64,000 nt of DNA from Fidelibacterota bacterium (GTDB lineage: Bacteria > Fidelibacterota > UBA8477 > JABMPR01): NCBI GenBank assembly GCA_021734325.1, contig JAIPJF010000020.1:1-64000 (forward strand). The letters are read 5' to 3'. The position numbers were made by a program, and so were the translations under genes. Below the pieces are notes generated by a model. The model made no database searches. It had not been told where the DNA came from and saw only the letters and a program-made list of their open reading frames with translations. Numbering within the stretch: position 1 is the first letter of the stretch; every line of letters starts with the position of its first letter. Of the stretch, positions 54,401-63,367 are shown piece after piece.

Positions 54401-57400
54401 GAGGTCATTCATTATGGTAGGCATCTGACTGACAATGAGCGAATAGACATCGAGAATTATATCTCTGACAAATATGCCATTAGTGTACACTTGCTGGAAC
54501 CTGCCATGCCACTGACCGATATCACAGCGGATAATGCGAACGCCACCTATACGACTTTGTCGGGTCCCAGAATAACAGAGGATTTTGCCGGGGAATTGGC
54601 CCTAAACGGGACCATTGTGCTCACAGCACCAAGTGGCTATGAGTGGGATACAGGATCAACCAGCCCAGTAGTTACAGTTCAACAAGCTTATGGTATTTCA
54701 ACAACCTTAAGTGCTTCATTCACGACCCGAACCGATTCGACGATTACCTTTACAATAGATGGTGTATCGACAGCTTCAAGTCAGCCGGGTGAATTGCTAT
54801 TCAGTGATATTCGTATTCGACCAACGACTGGCGTCGTACCGAACAGCGGGAATATCACCAATGTGGGTACAACCGGTCCGAACGGCAATACAAACTATGG
54901 AACAATGACTATGCTCGCAGGTAATCCTGCAACTGTTGTCTACACTCAAGCTCCTGCCAATGGAACGGTAAACGAAATATTAACACCGGAAGTACTGGCA
55001 GAGATTCAGGATAGCAATGGGAATACCATAGAAATAGCTGGCACACCCATAAGTATCACCAGGAGTAGCGGAAGTGGAAACCTTACTGGCACAACTAATT
55101 TGAATACAGATGCCTTTGGGCAGGTTTCATTTAGTGATTTGGTTATCGATGCGGCAGATGATTATGTTCTAACCGCCACCAGCACAGGTTTGACTTCTGC
55201 TATCAGTGATACTTTTTCGATTAGTGTGGCAGGTCAATATACCACTTTCCTGATCCAAAAAGTCAGTGGCGGCAATATTCTTGACCAGACTGCCGGTGTC
55301 GAATTCAGTATTAAAATTTCTGCAGTAGATGGAACATCAACGGCAGATACGAATTTCGCCAGTATCGCGACCATCAGTTCTAATGGATCAATGAGTAACG
55401 GGGTCGGAGAGACACCTGCTTTTACTCGAGGTGTGCTTTCACCCTATACAGTTGCCATTACTAGCATTGGTGATTACACCATCACTGCCACGGATACTTC
55501 AGGAAATATATTTGGCGTCAGCAATACCTTTTCGGTTCAATCAGGACCAGCCAGTGAGGTAATGTCCACCATTACAGCCAGTCCCACGGTTCTGGAGAAT
55601 GATGCTGTCAGTACGGCAACGATCACCGTGCAAATTAAAGATGCTGGAGGAAACAATCACGACACCGGAGGAGAGACAGTTAATCTGGTAACGACGGCTG
55701 GAACGCTGGTGGGAACTGTTGTAGATCACGGGAATGGAACATATACCCAAGCCATAAAATCATCGTCCACGGTTGAACTTGCGACAATAAACGGCGTCCT
55801 CAATGGCAATCCCATGACGGATTATGCCACCGTTCAGTTCAATGCATATACAAATATTTGGGAAAGTGACCCTGGAAGTGCACCATACATAACGAGGTGG
55901 GATACTCTGGTGAACTGGGATGCTGGAGTCCTACCGAATAGTGGTGATGCAGTTCTCATACCAGCAAACCCAACAGACGGAACACGCTATCCGATCATCT
56001 CTATCGATAATCAGCAAATATTATCCTTGACCATCGAAGCGGGTGCTGATGTGACCTTGTCAGGTGGCATCAGCTTTGATGTCCTCGGTGACCTGCTGGG
56101 GGGTGGGGATATAAATGGAAGCACCAGCGACACCCTCCGTGTTGGTGGGGATATGGGTATTGAATCAAGTAATATCAAGTATGTGGAATTCAATGGGAGT
56201 TCCAAGCAATTCATTACCAGTCCTCTGACCTTTACAAATGCAACCATTGACAATACGGCCAATGTTGAAGTGGCGGATAATGTGGAAATTACAGGTACGC
56301 TTACCCTTAGCAATGGGAGCCTGATAATCGAATCTGGAAAATCCTTGAAGGCGAACACGAAGTCAATATTATCCGGGACAATACAGGTTCAACGAGAGAT
56401 CAATGGGAATACTGGCTGGCGTCTTTTAGCATCACCTGTCGTCTCCAATTATGATGATCTTTTCGATAATATTTTCACCCAGGGATACATGGGGTCAGAT
56501 TCTGCCAGTGGGAGTCCTTCTGTTCTTTGGTATGACGAGACCTATGCAGGAACAGATAATCAACGTTGGCGAAAACCAGCAGATTCTTCTGATGCCACCG
56601 TAGCAGGAAGAGGTCTCTTTGTCTATGTATTTGGCTCCATTCCAGGCGAAACGGCTTACTCAGACCCTTTGCCAGTCACGCTCAATGTAACGGGAAACGA
56701 AGCTGATGGAAGTGCAGGCGTATTTGATTTCGGAATCACATACTCTGCCTTAGCCGATACTGGTTGGAATCTCATCGGAAATCCATTTTGTGCCACAATT
56801 AACTGGGATGCTTTGGGCTGGACCAAGACTAATATTGATAATGTGGTCTATGTCTGGGATAACACAGCCAATTCAGGAGCCGGAGCCTACTTAACCTGGA
56901 ATGGTACAAGCGGGTCGCTCGGTAGCGGACTTATACCACCATTCCAGGGTTTTTGGGTTAAAGCAAATGCCAGCGGGCCAGTGCTGAAAGTTCCCTTGAC
57001 TGCGAAAACGGTCGGCGGGGCTTTTTACAAAAAGGCTGAAAGCAATCCCCTGATCATGATGTTGCTGGAGACGGATACTTTGTCGGCGACCACCCATATT
57101 CAGTTTGAAGAAAATGGATCACTAAATAAAGATCCATACGATGCATATTCACTTGTACCACCGTCAGAGACCTATCTGGAACTTTATACAGAAAGCTATG
57201 ATAATAAATTGCTTACGATCCAGAATTTACCCTATCGCTTTGGGCGTCCGATCAGTATTCCGATCTACATTGGGGGTTTTCTCGAGAAAGTGCCTCTTAA
57301 CGGAACGTATAGATTGAGCTGGCCACGAGTCGCTTCGTTGCATCCTGAGTGGAAGATCAGCATAAAAGATATGCAAACGGGACAGGAGGTTGATCTCCTT

Positions 57401-57844
57401 ACCACGACATCTCTTGAATTTGAATATAATGAAAATTTAAGCAAGACTCTGAGTTCGATCACACCTTCTCAAGAACTGACGCGTTCAGCGCCTTTCAAAT
57501 TGTTAAGGAAATCGAGCGCTGAGACACCTCGATTTATCTTAAAGATCGATCCCGGCAATGCCTTCCCTGAGATACCTCGAGACTATAACTTGAGTCAGAA
57601 TTTCCCGAACCCCTTCAATGGTGGTACCACAATAAAGTTCTCACTACCTCTTGAAGATCGGGTCAATCTGGTCGTTTATGACATCGTTGGGCGTGAAGTT
57701 GAAGTGCTCGTTGACAATGAGCATTTTTCGGCAGGTAATTTTAACCGCCATTGGGAAGGAACCGGAAAAAGTAGTGGCATCTATTTTTATCGACTACAAA
57801 TTGGTCCAAGGGTATTTACTAAAAAGATGATATTATTAAGATGA
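51422..57844 (+). CDS. Giant multidomain T9SS surface protein, adhesin candidate
   Basis: About 2140 aa. I propose the TTG at 51422 (GGGG five bases upstream), which gives a signal peptide with basic start and core LMLLVQLVLFFLSVVLNA; the ATG at 51467 would leave no basic n-region. By position: DUF2341-like and LamG/concanavalin-like domains (51530-52530), three about 133-residue cadherin-like repeats (52550-53740, ending in TFMVSDG-type strands), a second LamG-like domain (53760-54490), Ig/invasin-like repeats (54520-55850), a filament-like beta region (55860-57030) and a T9SS type-A sorting domain (57580-57844: NFPNPFNGGTTIKFSL, KKMILLR). Its stop overlaps the next ATG (ATGA at 57841), tying it to the DUF4402 fibre genes. 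Confidence 0.85.
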   Translation: MILRKTICGRNQNALMLLVQLVLFFLSVVLNAQPLGYEHRKLITLNSSQISGTIDHANFPVMIKLLDPALKSTSNGGGVVNPSGYDIIFTQSDGSTLLTHELQNYSASTGALLCWVKMPTLSPSADSSIYLYYGKTGVYSNPSDTATWNDKYIGVWHLEDLTDASSATHILTDHNTVTNASGYLGSAREFSGDGDDLEDMGGGTYLDSLNNLSVSMWVKANALNTDKGLLYGGDPDGVDARIMIRQDAAGEKGGGTNIYRTSMLTGVNNKQRHESSDGSATTNWQYLTLTRTPGDTTRFYIDGSYDNYSWAVPKTGATNKNDKLLIGKGSKDGATSSWDGLIDEVRILSDTLSAAWIATEYANMSSPATFHTVSAANELPTLTDIETIALSYQANDPATIISNSIICHDYSEFRLDSAKIQISNNYFISEDTLIFASHYGISATWNDASAILKLTGNASLADYSRALHEVKYYNSNSIPSDSTRTISFRVSDGNGYSSVITRDITIGATNSAPTMANMEGTTLAYIDGDPDTIITSTLSITDTDDFYLDTAWVSITSNFISGEDKLIFTTAYGITPTWSSVTGVLLLTGSASLADYQSALRTVTYDNLNPDPNTGTRVITFMVSDGDAHSNALTRSLSVTSVNDPPVLTNMESTGIIYNTGDGAIAITDSVTIFDGDDIELDSATVQISSNYFVNEDSLGFVPIYGLTGSWYRGVGKLVISGLKSLSAYQTAIRTIIYENVAASPHTPTRTITFMAYDADSPSTGVTRNIASGIPATISDLDLWLNSNSGVYSDAAGTVDALNGDQVEVWKDQSGNGRDFIAGVKNPVWRESVASLNGESSLEWTVANATMNDDDGENYINGLTEFTSFFVVKSDLTSTDKGFWIVEAGGRGDRIFSIRYDAVGDNSGELNVIKVAVLDDIVANEMESSTEMQATMAQVVCLDWKSGEVWDLYVDGVLNNASFIGTPPTGSISGSDRIILGEGPNDEWDGMIAEVIHYGRHLTDNERIDIENYISDKYAISVHLLEPAMPLTDITADNANATYTTLSGPRITEDFAGELALNGTIVLTAPSGYEWDTGSTSPVVTVQQAYGISTTLSASFTTRTDSTITFTIDGVSTASSQPGELLFSDIRIRPTTGVVPNSGNITNVGTTGPNGNTNYGTMTMLAGNPATVVYTQAPANGTVNEILTPEVLAEIQDSNGNTIEIAGTPISITRSSGSGNLTGTTNLNTDAFGQVSFSDLVIDAADDYVLTATSTGLTSAISDTFSISVAGQYTTFLIQKVSGGNILDQTAGVEFSIKISAVDGTSTADTNFASIATISSNGSMSNGVGETPAFTRGVLSPYTVAITSIGDYTITATDTSGNIFGVSNTFSVQSGPASEVMSTITASPTVLENDAVSTATITVQIKDAGGNNHDTGGETVNLVTTAGTLVGTVVDHGNGTYTQAIKSSSTVELATINGVLNGNPMTDYATVQFNAYTNIWESDPGSAPYITRWDTLVNWDAGVLPNSGDAVLIPANPTDGTRYPIISIDNQQILSLTIEAGADVTLSGGISFDVLGDLLGGGDINGSTSDTLRVGGDMGIESSNIKYVEFNGSSKQFITSPLTFTNATIDNTANVEVADNVEITGTLTLSNGSLIIESGKSLKANTKSILSGTIQVQREINGNTGWRLLASPVVSNYDDLFDNIFTQGYMGSDSASGSPSVLWYDETYAGTDNQRWRKPADSSDATVAGRGLFVYVFGSIPGETAYSDPLPVTLNVTGNEADGSAGVFDFGITYSALADTGWNLIGNPFCATINWDALGWTKTNIDNVVYVWDNTANSGAGAYLTWNGTSGSLGSGLIPPFQGFWVKANASGPVLKVPLTAKTVGGAFYKKAESNPLIMMLLETDTLSATTHIQFEENGSLNKDPYDAYSLVPPSETYLELYTESYDNKLLTIQNLPYRFGRPISIPIYIGGFLEKVPLNGTYRLSWPRVASLHPEWKISIKDMQTGQEVDLLTTTSLEFEYNENLSKTLSSITPSQELTRSAPFKLLRKSSAETPRFILKIDPGNAFPEIPRDYNLSQNFPNPFNGGTTIKFSLPLEDRVNLVVYDIVGREVEVLVDNEHFSAGNFNRHWEGTGKSSGIYFYRLQIGPRVFTKKMILLR

Positions 57845-58338
57845 AAAGATCGAATTTAGCATTATTGGTGATGCTGGTCCTGAGTGGAGCAGTTTTTGGG
57901 CAGGGTGGAAATCCTGAGGTAAAAGTTCGAATTACTGCCACCATTGAAGATTACATCGAAATGATTACGCTCTCCGACATTGATGTAGGGACTGTGGTGG
58001 CAGGGGAGGATTATCTTAGACTGAATGCACGCAATGATCCAGGTGCCGGAATTATAAAAATAAATGGACGTGCGAATGCTTCGGTCCAGATCAATTTTTC
58101 GGCACAGGTTGAAATGATCAATCTGTCAAGCAATACCTCACTGACAGTGAACTATAATGTGAGTGGTAATGGGGAGAATAACCAGTCAGCATCAGATGTA
58201 TTTACCACCAATCCCATGACCGTGGTTCTCAATCACAATGGTGAGTATTATTTATGGATTGGTTGCTCATTCAGTCTGCAGGATCTGGTTCCGGGACAGT
58301 ACGATGGAGATTTTGTGGTTGAGGTGGATTACATTTAA
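57841..58338 (+). CDS. DUF4402-like secreted fibre subunit 1
   Basis: This 165-aa protein has a signal peptide (1-20, ending VFGQ) and one Ig-like beta domain of DUF4402 type: ITATIEDYIEMITLSDIDVGTV opening strand, then GIIKINGRANASVQINF and a C-terminal GQYDGDFVVEVDYI. The final alternating strand with Tyr near the end resembles fimbrial subunits used in donor-strand exchange. ATGA overlap with the giant gene and immediate junction to the next subunit show a common transcript. Family assignment is by eye. Confidence 0.72.
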   Translation: MKRSNLALLVMLVLSGAVFGQGGNPEVKVRITATIEDYIEMITLSDIDVGTVVAGEDYLRLNARNDPGAGIIKINGRANASVQINFSAQVEMINLSSNTSLTVNYNVSGNGENNQSASDVFTTNPMTVVLNHNGEYYLWIGCSFSLQDLVPGQYDGDFVVEVDYI

Positions 58339-58914
58339 ATGAGAACATTTTTATCAGCAACACACCAAATCTTGAGGCATTTATTTTTTATTGCCTGGAT
58401 CATTATGGCTCAATCAACGGGGATAGGCCAAACCATCCAATTTAGTGTGCACGTAGCCAGTTCCCTGGATGCCACCAAGGATCAGGATATGACCTTCGAA
58501 ACGGTGTATGCCGGATCTGGATTAACGCAGATAAATCTGGGTGATGCCGGCATGGGGGTCTTTGCCATTACTGGAAACGAGGAGTTGGATGTCATCGTTG
58601 ACATGTCTGCGCCATCGAATCTTACCAATACAGGAAGCTCCTCTGATGTTATCCCCTTTACCATGCAGTTCGCCTATGCGAATAGGGGAGTAAATGACAT
58701 CAACCAGGCAGTGGTGGTTTCAGGGACCACAGCCCGTTTTCAACTGCGTCAGCGTGAGAGTGGTCCTGCCGGAACGCCTCCAACACCTCCCAGTGCTCAC
58801 CACACCCCAGCTCAGGCAACGGCATATTTATACATTTACGGTTCAATGAATGTCGGTTTAATCTCCCCCGGGGCTTATACGGGGAATGTTGATCTGACAG
58901 TGACCTACGATTGA
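58339..58914 (+). CDS. DUF4402-like secreted fibre subunit 2
   Basis: This 191-aa protein begins directly after the previous stop (TAAATG), has a signal peptide (about 1-31, ending TGIGQ) and a beta domain similar to its neighbours: TFETVYAGSGLTQINLGDAGMGVFAITGNEELDVIVDMS, ending PGAYTGNVDLTVTYD. The closing motif G-Y-G-V-L-V-Y is shared with the 57841 and 59187 products. A Pro/His-rich insertion (GTPPTPPSAHHTPAQ) precedes the last strands. Probably a minor pilin of the same fibre. Confidence 0.7.
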   Translation: MRTFLSATHQILRHLFFIAWIIMAQSTGIGQTIQFSVHVASSLDATKDQDMTFETVYAGSGLTQINLGDAGMGVFAITGNEELDVIVDMSAPSNLTNTGSSSDVIPFTMQFAYANRGVNDINQAVVVSGTTARFQLRQRESGPAGTPPTPPSAHHTPAQATAYLYIYGSMNVGLISPGAYTGNVDLTVTYD

Positions 58915-59010
58915 AAGCCTACTCACCAAATAATTATTCATCCTCAAAGAAACACGTTCTGCCTAAAAGATCATTTGTGTCACATATAGTTGTCAATTAA
59001 TATAGCATGA

Positions 59011-59026
59011 GTAATAATTATATGAC
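59011..59026. promoter_or_regulatory. Candidate activator site ahead of the DUF4402 pilin promoter
   Basis: GTAATAATTATATGAC, 15 of 16 identical to the element upstream of the NtrC-family gene (4881). It ends 77 bp before the sigma-54-like promoter at 59104; the corresponding distance at the pilin is 75 bp. Confidence 0.5.
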
Positions 59027-59103
59027 TGTTATGGATCATGTCCAAATATTTTGCTAATGAGTTAATATAAGTATAAATAGATACTTAAATCAAGATAATG
59101 AAC

Positions 59104-59119
59104 TTGGCACAGCCTTTGA
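59104..59119 (+). promoter_or_regulatory. Sigma-54-like promoter of the DUF4402 subunit gene
   Basis: TTGGCACAGCCTTTGA differs from the type IV pilin site (TTGGCACAACCTTTGA) at one position of 16, although the two lie almost 59 kb apart. The spacer 58915-59144 is otherwise noncoding. Confidence 0.62.
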
Positions 59120-59186
59120 TGTATAGAAGGGCAGATTTGAGAAGATGAAAATGAAACTAGAAATAACGAAAAAAGAGAGAGTCAAA

Positions 59187-59717
59187 ATGAAGAGAACGAT
59201 TTTAATCAGTATTATCATGATCATGTCCTTAATGGGGACAAGTTTACTGGCACAGGAAACAGCGTCAGCTACTGTTGATGCCGTCGTAAATGCAGCTTTA
59301 ACGCTTGCTAATACAGCCACTGTGGATTTTGGAACCATTCCAGCTACCAGCACACCGATTATCGATCCTAAAGGTGCAAGCCATACCGATGTTGGTACCG
59401 GGGTTCAAGTAGGAACTTTTACTGTGACAGGGAATGCCAGTTCACAGATCACTGTGACCTATGATGCTACATCAACATTGGGAAATGGGACAGCGACAAT
59501 GACATTCACCCCTGATCTTGAAGGTCATGCCACGACTCAGGCTTCTGCTGCAAATGTTAACTCTGGATCACAGGTAACCTTGGATGGCTCAGGAAACTTT
59601 CTGTTCTGGTTGGGTGGAAACCTTGGTACTTTATCAAGTCAGGCCACAGGAACATATGCCACTGATAATGCAACCAATGGTGGTGGTGACTGGAATTTGT
59701 ATATCGAGTACAATTGA
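59187..59717 (+). CDS. DUF4402-like fibre subunit 3, likely major pilin
   Basis: This 176-aa protein from the ATG at 59187 has a clean signal peptide (MKRTILISIIMIMSLMGTSLLAQ); an in-frame ATG at 59145 would add 14 charged residues. GAGAGAG lies just upstream. The mature domain is DUF4402-like: ATVDAVVNAALTLANTATVDFGTI, then VGTFTVTGNASSQITVTYD and a C-terminal GGDWNLYIEYN. It has its own sigma-54-like promoter and a strong terminator, so it can be made in excess of the other subunits, as expected of a major fibre subunit. That role is inference. Confidence 0.75.
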   Translation: MKRTILISIIMIMSLMGTSLLAQETASATVDAVVNAALTLANTATVDFGTIPATSTPIIDPKGASHTDVGTGVQVGTFTVTGNASSQITVTYDATSTLGNGTATMTFTPDLEGHATTQASAANVNSGSQVTLDGSGNFLFWLGGNLGTLSSQATGTYATDNATNGGGDWNLYIEYN

Positions 59718-59742
59718 TCAACTAATCAATTTATAACGAATT

Positions 59743-59778
59743 CAAAAGGCCGTAACATTGTATGCGGCCTTTTTTTTT
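59743..59778 (+). terminator. Rho-independent terminator after the DUF4402 subunit
   Basis: AAAAGGCCG (59743-59751) and CGGCCTTTT (59764-59772) form a 9-bp stem with a 12-nt loop followed by a T-run. Read-through would supply the chaperone and usher genes. Confidence 0.92.
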
Positions 59779-59884
59779 TACCCTGCCAAACGATGAATCT
59801 CCATGACATTCAACCATTTTTGAATTAATATGTAGAGATAATCCAATTTAATGAATGTCGACGTACACAAAAGTGAGTGAAACC

Positions 59885-60715
59885 ATGTTTAAAAATCCTA
59901 AAACTTTGATCATTCCGCTGCTAATAATTCTCGGGGTATCTGCTAATGCACAGCTGACGATATCACCGACATCATTATTCATCGATAGTCAGCGAAAATT
60001 TGAAACACTCTTGATCATGAATAGCTCAAATATTGCTCAGGAGGTGAAACTCAGCTGGGAGTTTGGTTATCCGAAAACAGATGAAGCCGGTAATATTTCC
60101 ATCGTTTACCATGATGAGGAACAGGCCAAGCTTCACTCCGCAGCGGATTGGATTCGCGGTTTTCCACGTAATTTTATTTTGGAACCAGGTGCTCGGCAAA
60201 CTATTCGAATCACGGTGAAAGCGCCTCGTAATCTTGAACCAGGTACCTACTGGTCAAGGTTGAAGACCACTTCAAGTGCAGTAAGTCCACCCATCGGAGG
60301 CGAAGCTGGGGGCAACATTTCGGCACAGATAAATTTTCAATTTAATCAGGTGACCTCCATTTTTTATAAAAATGGTCAGTTGAATACAGGATTGGAGATC
60401 ACAGGTTTAAGAAATTCCATTGAGGATCAGCTGGTTCGTATTTTTGCGGAATATAAAAAAACAGGCAATTCTCCATTTCTCGGGACTATGGCAGTAAAAG
60501 TGTTTGATGGCTCTGGTCAGATTTTAAAAAATGATAAAATTTTTGTATCTATTTATTTTGATGGCCTTCGCCGACTGGACCTAGATATCTCTGATCTTCC
60601 AAAAGGAAGCTATGAATATGAAGTCAGCTTCCTGAGTGGCCGTGGCGATATTCCTGATATCAATATCGTACCAGCACCCACTGTATCCACTCGAGGCAGC
60701 TTTACTAAAATTTAA
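59885..60715 (+). CDS. PapD-like periplasmic chaperone
   Basis: This 276-aa protein has a signal peptide (about 1-23 from the ATG at 59885; an ATG at 59855 is also in frame) and two Ig-like domains. The first shows chaperone strands TISPTSLFIDSQRKFETLLIMNSS and the G1-like stretch RGFPRNFILEPGARQTIRITVKAP, matching the PRRFxLxPGxxQTVR pattern of fimbrial chaperones. The second domain (about 155-260) is also beta-rich. It would fold the DUF4402 subunits in the periplasm by donor-strand complementation. The usher-like gene starts with GTG immediately after its stop. Confidence 0.78.
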   Translation: MFKNPKTLIIPLLIILGVSANAQLTISPTSLFIDSQRKFETLLIMNSSNIAQEVKLSWEFGYPKTDEAGNISIVYHDEEQAKLHSAADWIRGFPRNFILEPGARQTIRITVKAPRNLEPGTYWSRLKTTSSAVSPPIGGEAGGNISAQINFQFNQVTSIFYKNGQLNTGLEITGLRNSIEDQLVRIFAEYKKTGNSPFLGTMAVKVFDGSGQILKNDKIFVSIYFDGLRRLDLDISDLPKGSYEYEVSFLSGRGDIPDINIVPAPTVSTRGSFTKI

Positions 60716-63325
60716 GTGAAAAGCTACTGGAATTTAATTCTATTCCTTTTTCTCTTTCAGGTCCTTGCTGGAGCCCCCCTAGTTCAGGAAGATTCGGTAG
60801 CAGCCAGCGGAGAGGAAGAAGAGGTATATCTCTCTTTCCGGTACAAGGGTGTGATCGATGAAATCGTGGTCGCATACTATAAAAATGGCGAGTTCTATTT
60901 TCCACTTACCGAAATCTTCGACTATTGTTACATAAATTATAATCTGGATGCCACATCACTTTCTATCTATGGCTATTTCCTTAATGAGGGAAATCCTTAC
61001 CTCATAGAATTATCGAGTCGTAAAGCAACGATAAAAAACAAGGAAGTAAATTTCACTGCCAATGATTACCTGGTGAAGGAACTTGATTATTACATTACGG
61101 CAGAGCTGCTTAAGAGCATATTTGAACTGGATCTTCAGATCAATCTATCCCGTCTGAGCCTGCGTCTTGTTTCACCAAATGAGCTACCTGTAATAACCCG
61201 CTATACCCGACGTTATCGGGAGCAACTCAGACAGCAGTATGAAAAACAGGCTTCTGAAGAGGATTACGAATTATTGCTTGATCGTGAATATCGAATGCTG
61301 GATGGTGCTCTGATGGATTATTCAGTATATAGCTCAATCTCCGAAACCAATAAATCTGCCAACTTGAACCTCAGTCTAGGTGGCGAAGTATTGTTTGGTG
61401 ATGTACAGGGATCGCTGTTCTCTGAAATAAGTCAAGACACAGGTCGCTTTGGTGCCTCGGATATTCGTTGGCGGTATTCCAATAACTCGCACCCCTCGTA
61501 TTCCACCATAACCCTGGGACAACAAAGTTCAGATGGGCTGATCAGCAAAACTTTTCAAGGTGTTAAAGTCACGAATGAACCTTTGATCCCAAAAAGAAGC
61601 TATGATAGCTATGTAATTGATGGAGACACAGAAGCAGAAGCAGAGGTAGAACTATATCAGGACAATCGTCTGGTAGAAGTGACACAATCGGATGGATCAG
61701 GTTACTATCGATTTGTTGTTCCCTTGAATTATGGTAATTCCAATTTTAAAATCCGAATCTATGGCAAGCAGGGGACAACGCTTGAGTCGGATCGCAACGT
61801 ATTGATCCCGTTTAATTTTTTACCGGTGGGAGAGGTACGATATGAGTTGGCAGCGGGGAGGATTGCAGATGAATTTGTCAATTGGAAAGACCAATTGAAT
61901 GTCACCCAGGGAAACATTGCTATCGGAGTCAACAACTGGTTAACCACTGGTTTAGGTATGGAATATATTGAAGATAATAATAATAATGAGCCAGTGCTTT
62001 ATGCGAAAGTCTCCTCCCGGGTTGCCGGAGATATACTCCTTGGTTTGGATGCAGCTTTCGCCAATTATTACCATTTTAGTATGCGCGGATTTGGACCCAA
62101 TAATACCAATATGTCAATGGATTACAGCTATTTTGTTAAACAGAATCAGTACAATTCACAAAATTATAAACACTTCTTAACGGGCAGCATGTTTTATCCG
62201 TTTGAAGTCGCCAAAATAAAATTTACCGGGAGGGGGAGCGGTACCTGGATCAATCAGACTGGTGAGAACCAATTCAAGCTGACTGCGGACATACATCAGT
62301 ATTATAGAGGTATTCGTATTCGTTATGGAATCCGAGAGAATCGCATAATTGGAGTGACCGAGCAATCAAGTTCAAATGAACTACAGCTTGGAGCTGTGTA
62401 CACTCTGCCACGTATATCAAGTATTCACAAACTCTTAAGAGGTAGCTATTTCAGAACAGATCTGAGTTATAATACGTCAGTTGGCAACTTTGAAGATCTC
62501 AGGCTGCAATATATCAAGCAGTTCAGCAATCGGCTTAAAGCCCAAGTGTTAACGTCCTTCGATTTACATCAAAACACCACTTATTTCGAAGTCGGTGTGA
62601 GTTGGGATTTTGATGCGCTGCGCTCCACATCAACAACAAGAATAATCAGAAGTTCTCCTTCCTTTATTCAAACCCTGAGAGGCTCGGTTGGATTAGATCG
62701 AGAAAATGGAGAATACCTGTGGGACAATAGACAACAGGTCGGGCGAGCTGGCGTGAGTGTAAGAATGTTTGTCGATGAAAACTATTCAGGTTCCTATGAT
62801 GACGGTGAGGAGATCCTTCCCGGAAATGCGATTACGATAGAAAAATCCTCAAGCCGGCAGATCATAAAATCCGGGATCACCCGTTTAACGCAGTTGCAGC
62901 CATATAGACGGTACAATTTTAGAGTAAATGAAGCCCGTATCCAGAACCCCCTGCTGGTAGCAAGCAAAAAGAATTTTTCGGTGGTTACGGATCCCAATCG
63001 CTACAAGCGAGTGGATGTGCCTTTCTTTATGACTGGTGTAATTGATGGTCGGGTTGATCGGCTGAAAGAAGAGACCTATCTTCCAATGGCAGGTTTAAGA
63101 ATTCATATTAAAAGTGAAAACAGCGGCTATGAAGCCACCGTCAGAACCTTTGGCGACGGGTCATTCTACTCAATGGAAATTCCCCCGGGGGATTATGAGG
63201 TCTGGATCGATGATTCCCAGTTGGAATTTCTTCGAATGAGAGCAACACCAGAAAAACTAACCTTTACTGTTGAAGCAAGTCAAGAAGGCGAGTTTGTTGA
63301 AGGCCTTAACTTCGTAATTGAATAA
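60716..63325 (+). CDS. Usher-like outer-membrane assembly protein
   Basis: This 869-aa protein uses a GTG start right after the chaperone stop (TAAGTG), with signal peptide about 1-20. The N-terminal domain (about 35-165) is followed by a long beta-barrel-like region (about 215-660). Within it a plug-like beta-sandwich (about 280-350) has the usher pattern AEVELYQDNRLVEVTQ...GYYRFVVPLNYGNSNFKIRIYG, comparable to the plug of FimD/PapC. The C-terminal part (about 690-869) has SdrD/CarboxypepD-like beta domains (VRMFVDENYSGSYDDGEE). Similarity to ushers is by architecture and order of genes; a full FimD signature is not visible, so a divergent usher or another porin-type assembly platform is possible. 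Confidence 0.65.
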   Translation: MKSYWNLILFLFLFQVLAGAPLVQEDSVAASGEEEEVYLSFRYKGVIDEIVVAYYKNGEFYFPLTEIFDYCYINYNLDATSLSIYGYFLNEGNPYLIELSSRKATIKNKEVNFTANDYLVKELDYYITAELLKSIFELDLQINLSRLSLRLVSPNELPVITRYTRRYREQLRQQYEKQASEEDYELLLDREYRMLDGALMDYSVYSSISETNKSANLNLSLGGEVLFGDVQGSLFSEISQDTGRFGASDIRWRYSNNSHPSYSTITLGQQSSDGLISKTFQGVKVTNEPLIPKRSYDSYVIDGDTEAEAEVELYQDNRLVEVTQSDGSGYYRFVVPLNYGNSNFKIRIYGKQGTTLESDRNVLIPFNFLPVGEVRYELAAGRIADEFVNWKDQLNVTQGNIAIGVNNWLTTGLGMEYIEDNNNNEPVLYAKVSSRVAGDILLGLDAAFANYYHFSMRGFGPNNTNMSMDYSYFVKQNQYNSQNYKHFLTGSMFYPFEVAKIKFTGRGSGTWINQTGENQFKLTADIHQYYRGIRIRYGIRENRIIGVTEQSSSNELQLGAVYTLPRISSIHKLLRGSYFRTDLSYNTSVGNFEDLRLQYIKQFSNRLKAQVLTSFDLHQNTTYFEVGVSWDFDALRSTSTTRIIRSSPSFIQTLRGSVGLDRENGEYLWDNRQQVGRAGVSVRMFVDENYSGSYDDGEEILPGNAITIEKSSSRQIIKSGITRLTQLQPYRRYNFRVNEARIQNPLLVASKKNFSVVTDPNRYKRVDVPFFMTGVIDGRVDRLKEETYLPMAGLRIHIKSENSGYEATVRTFGDGSFYSMEIPPGDYEVWIDDSQLEFLRMRATPEKLTFTVEASQEGEFVEGLNFVIE

Positions 63326-63367
63326 ATCAAGGCACATGAGACAAATGGTAAGCTGCCAACTGCGAAG

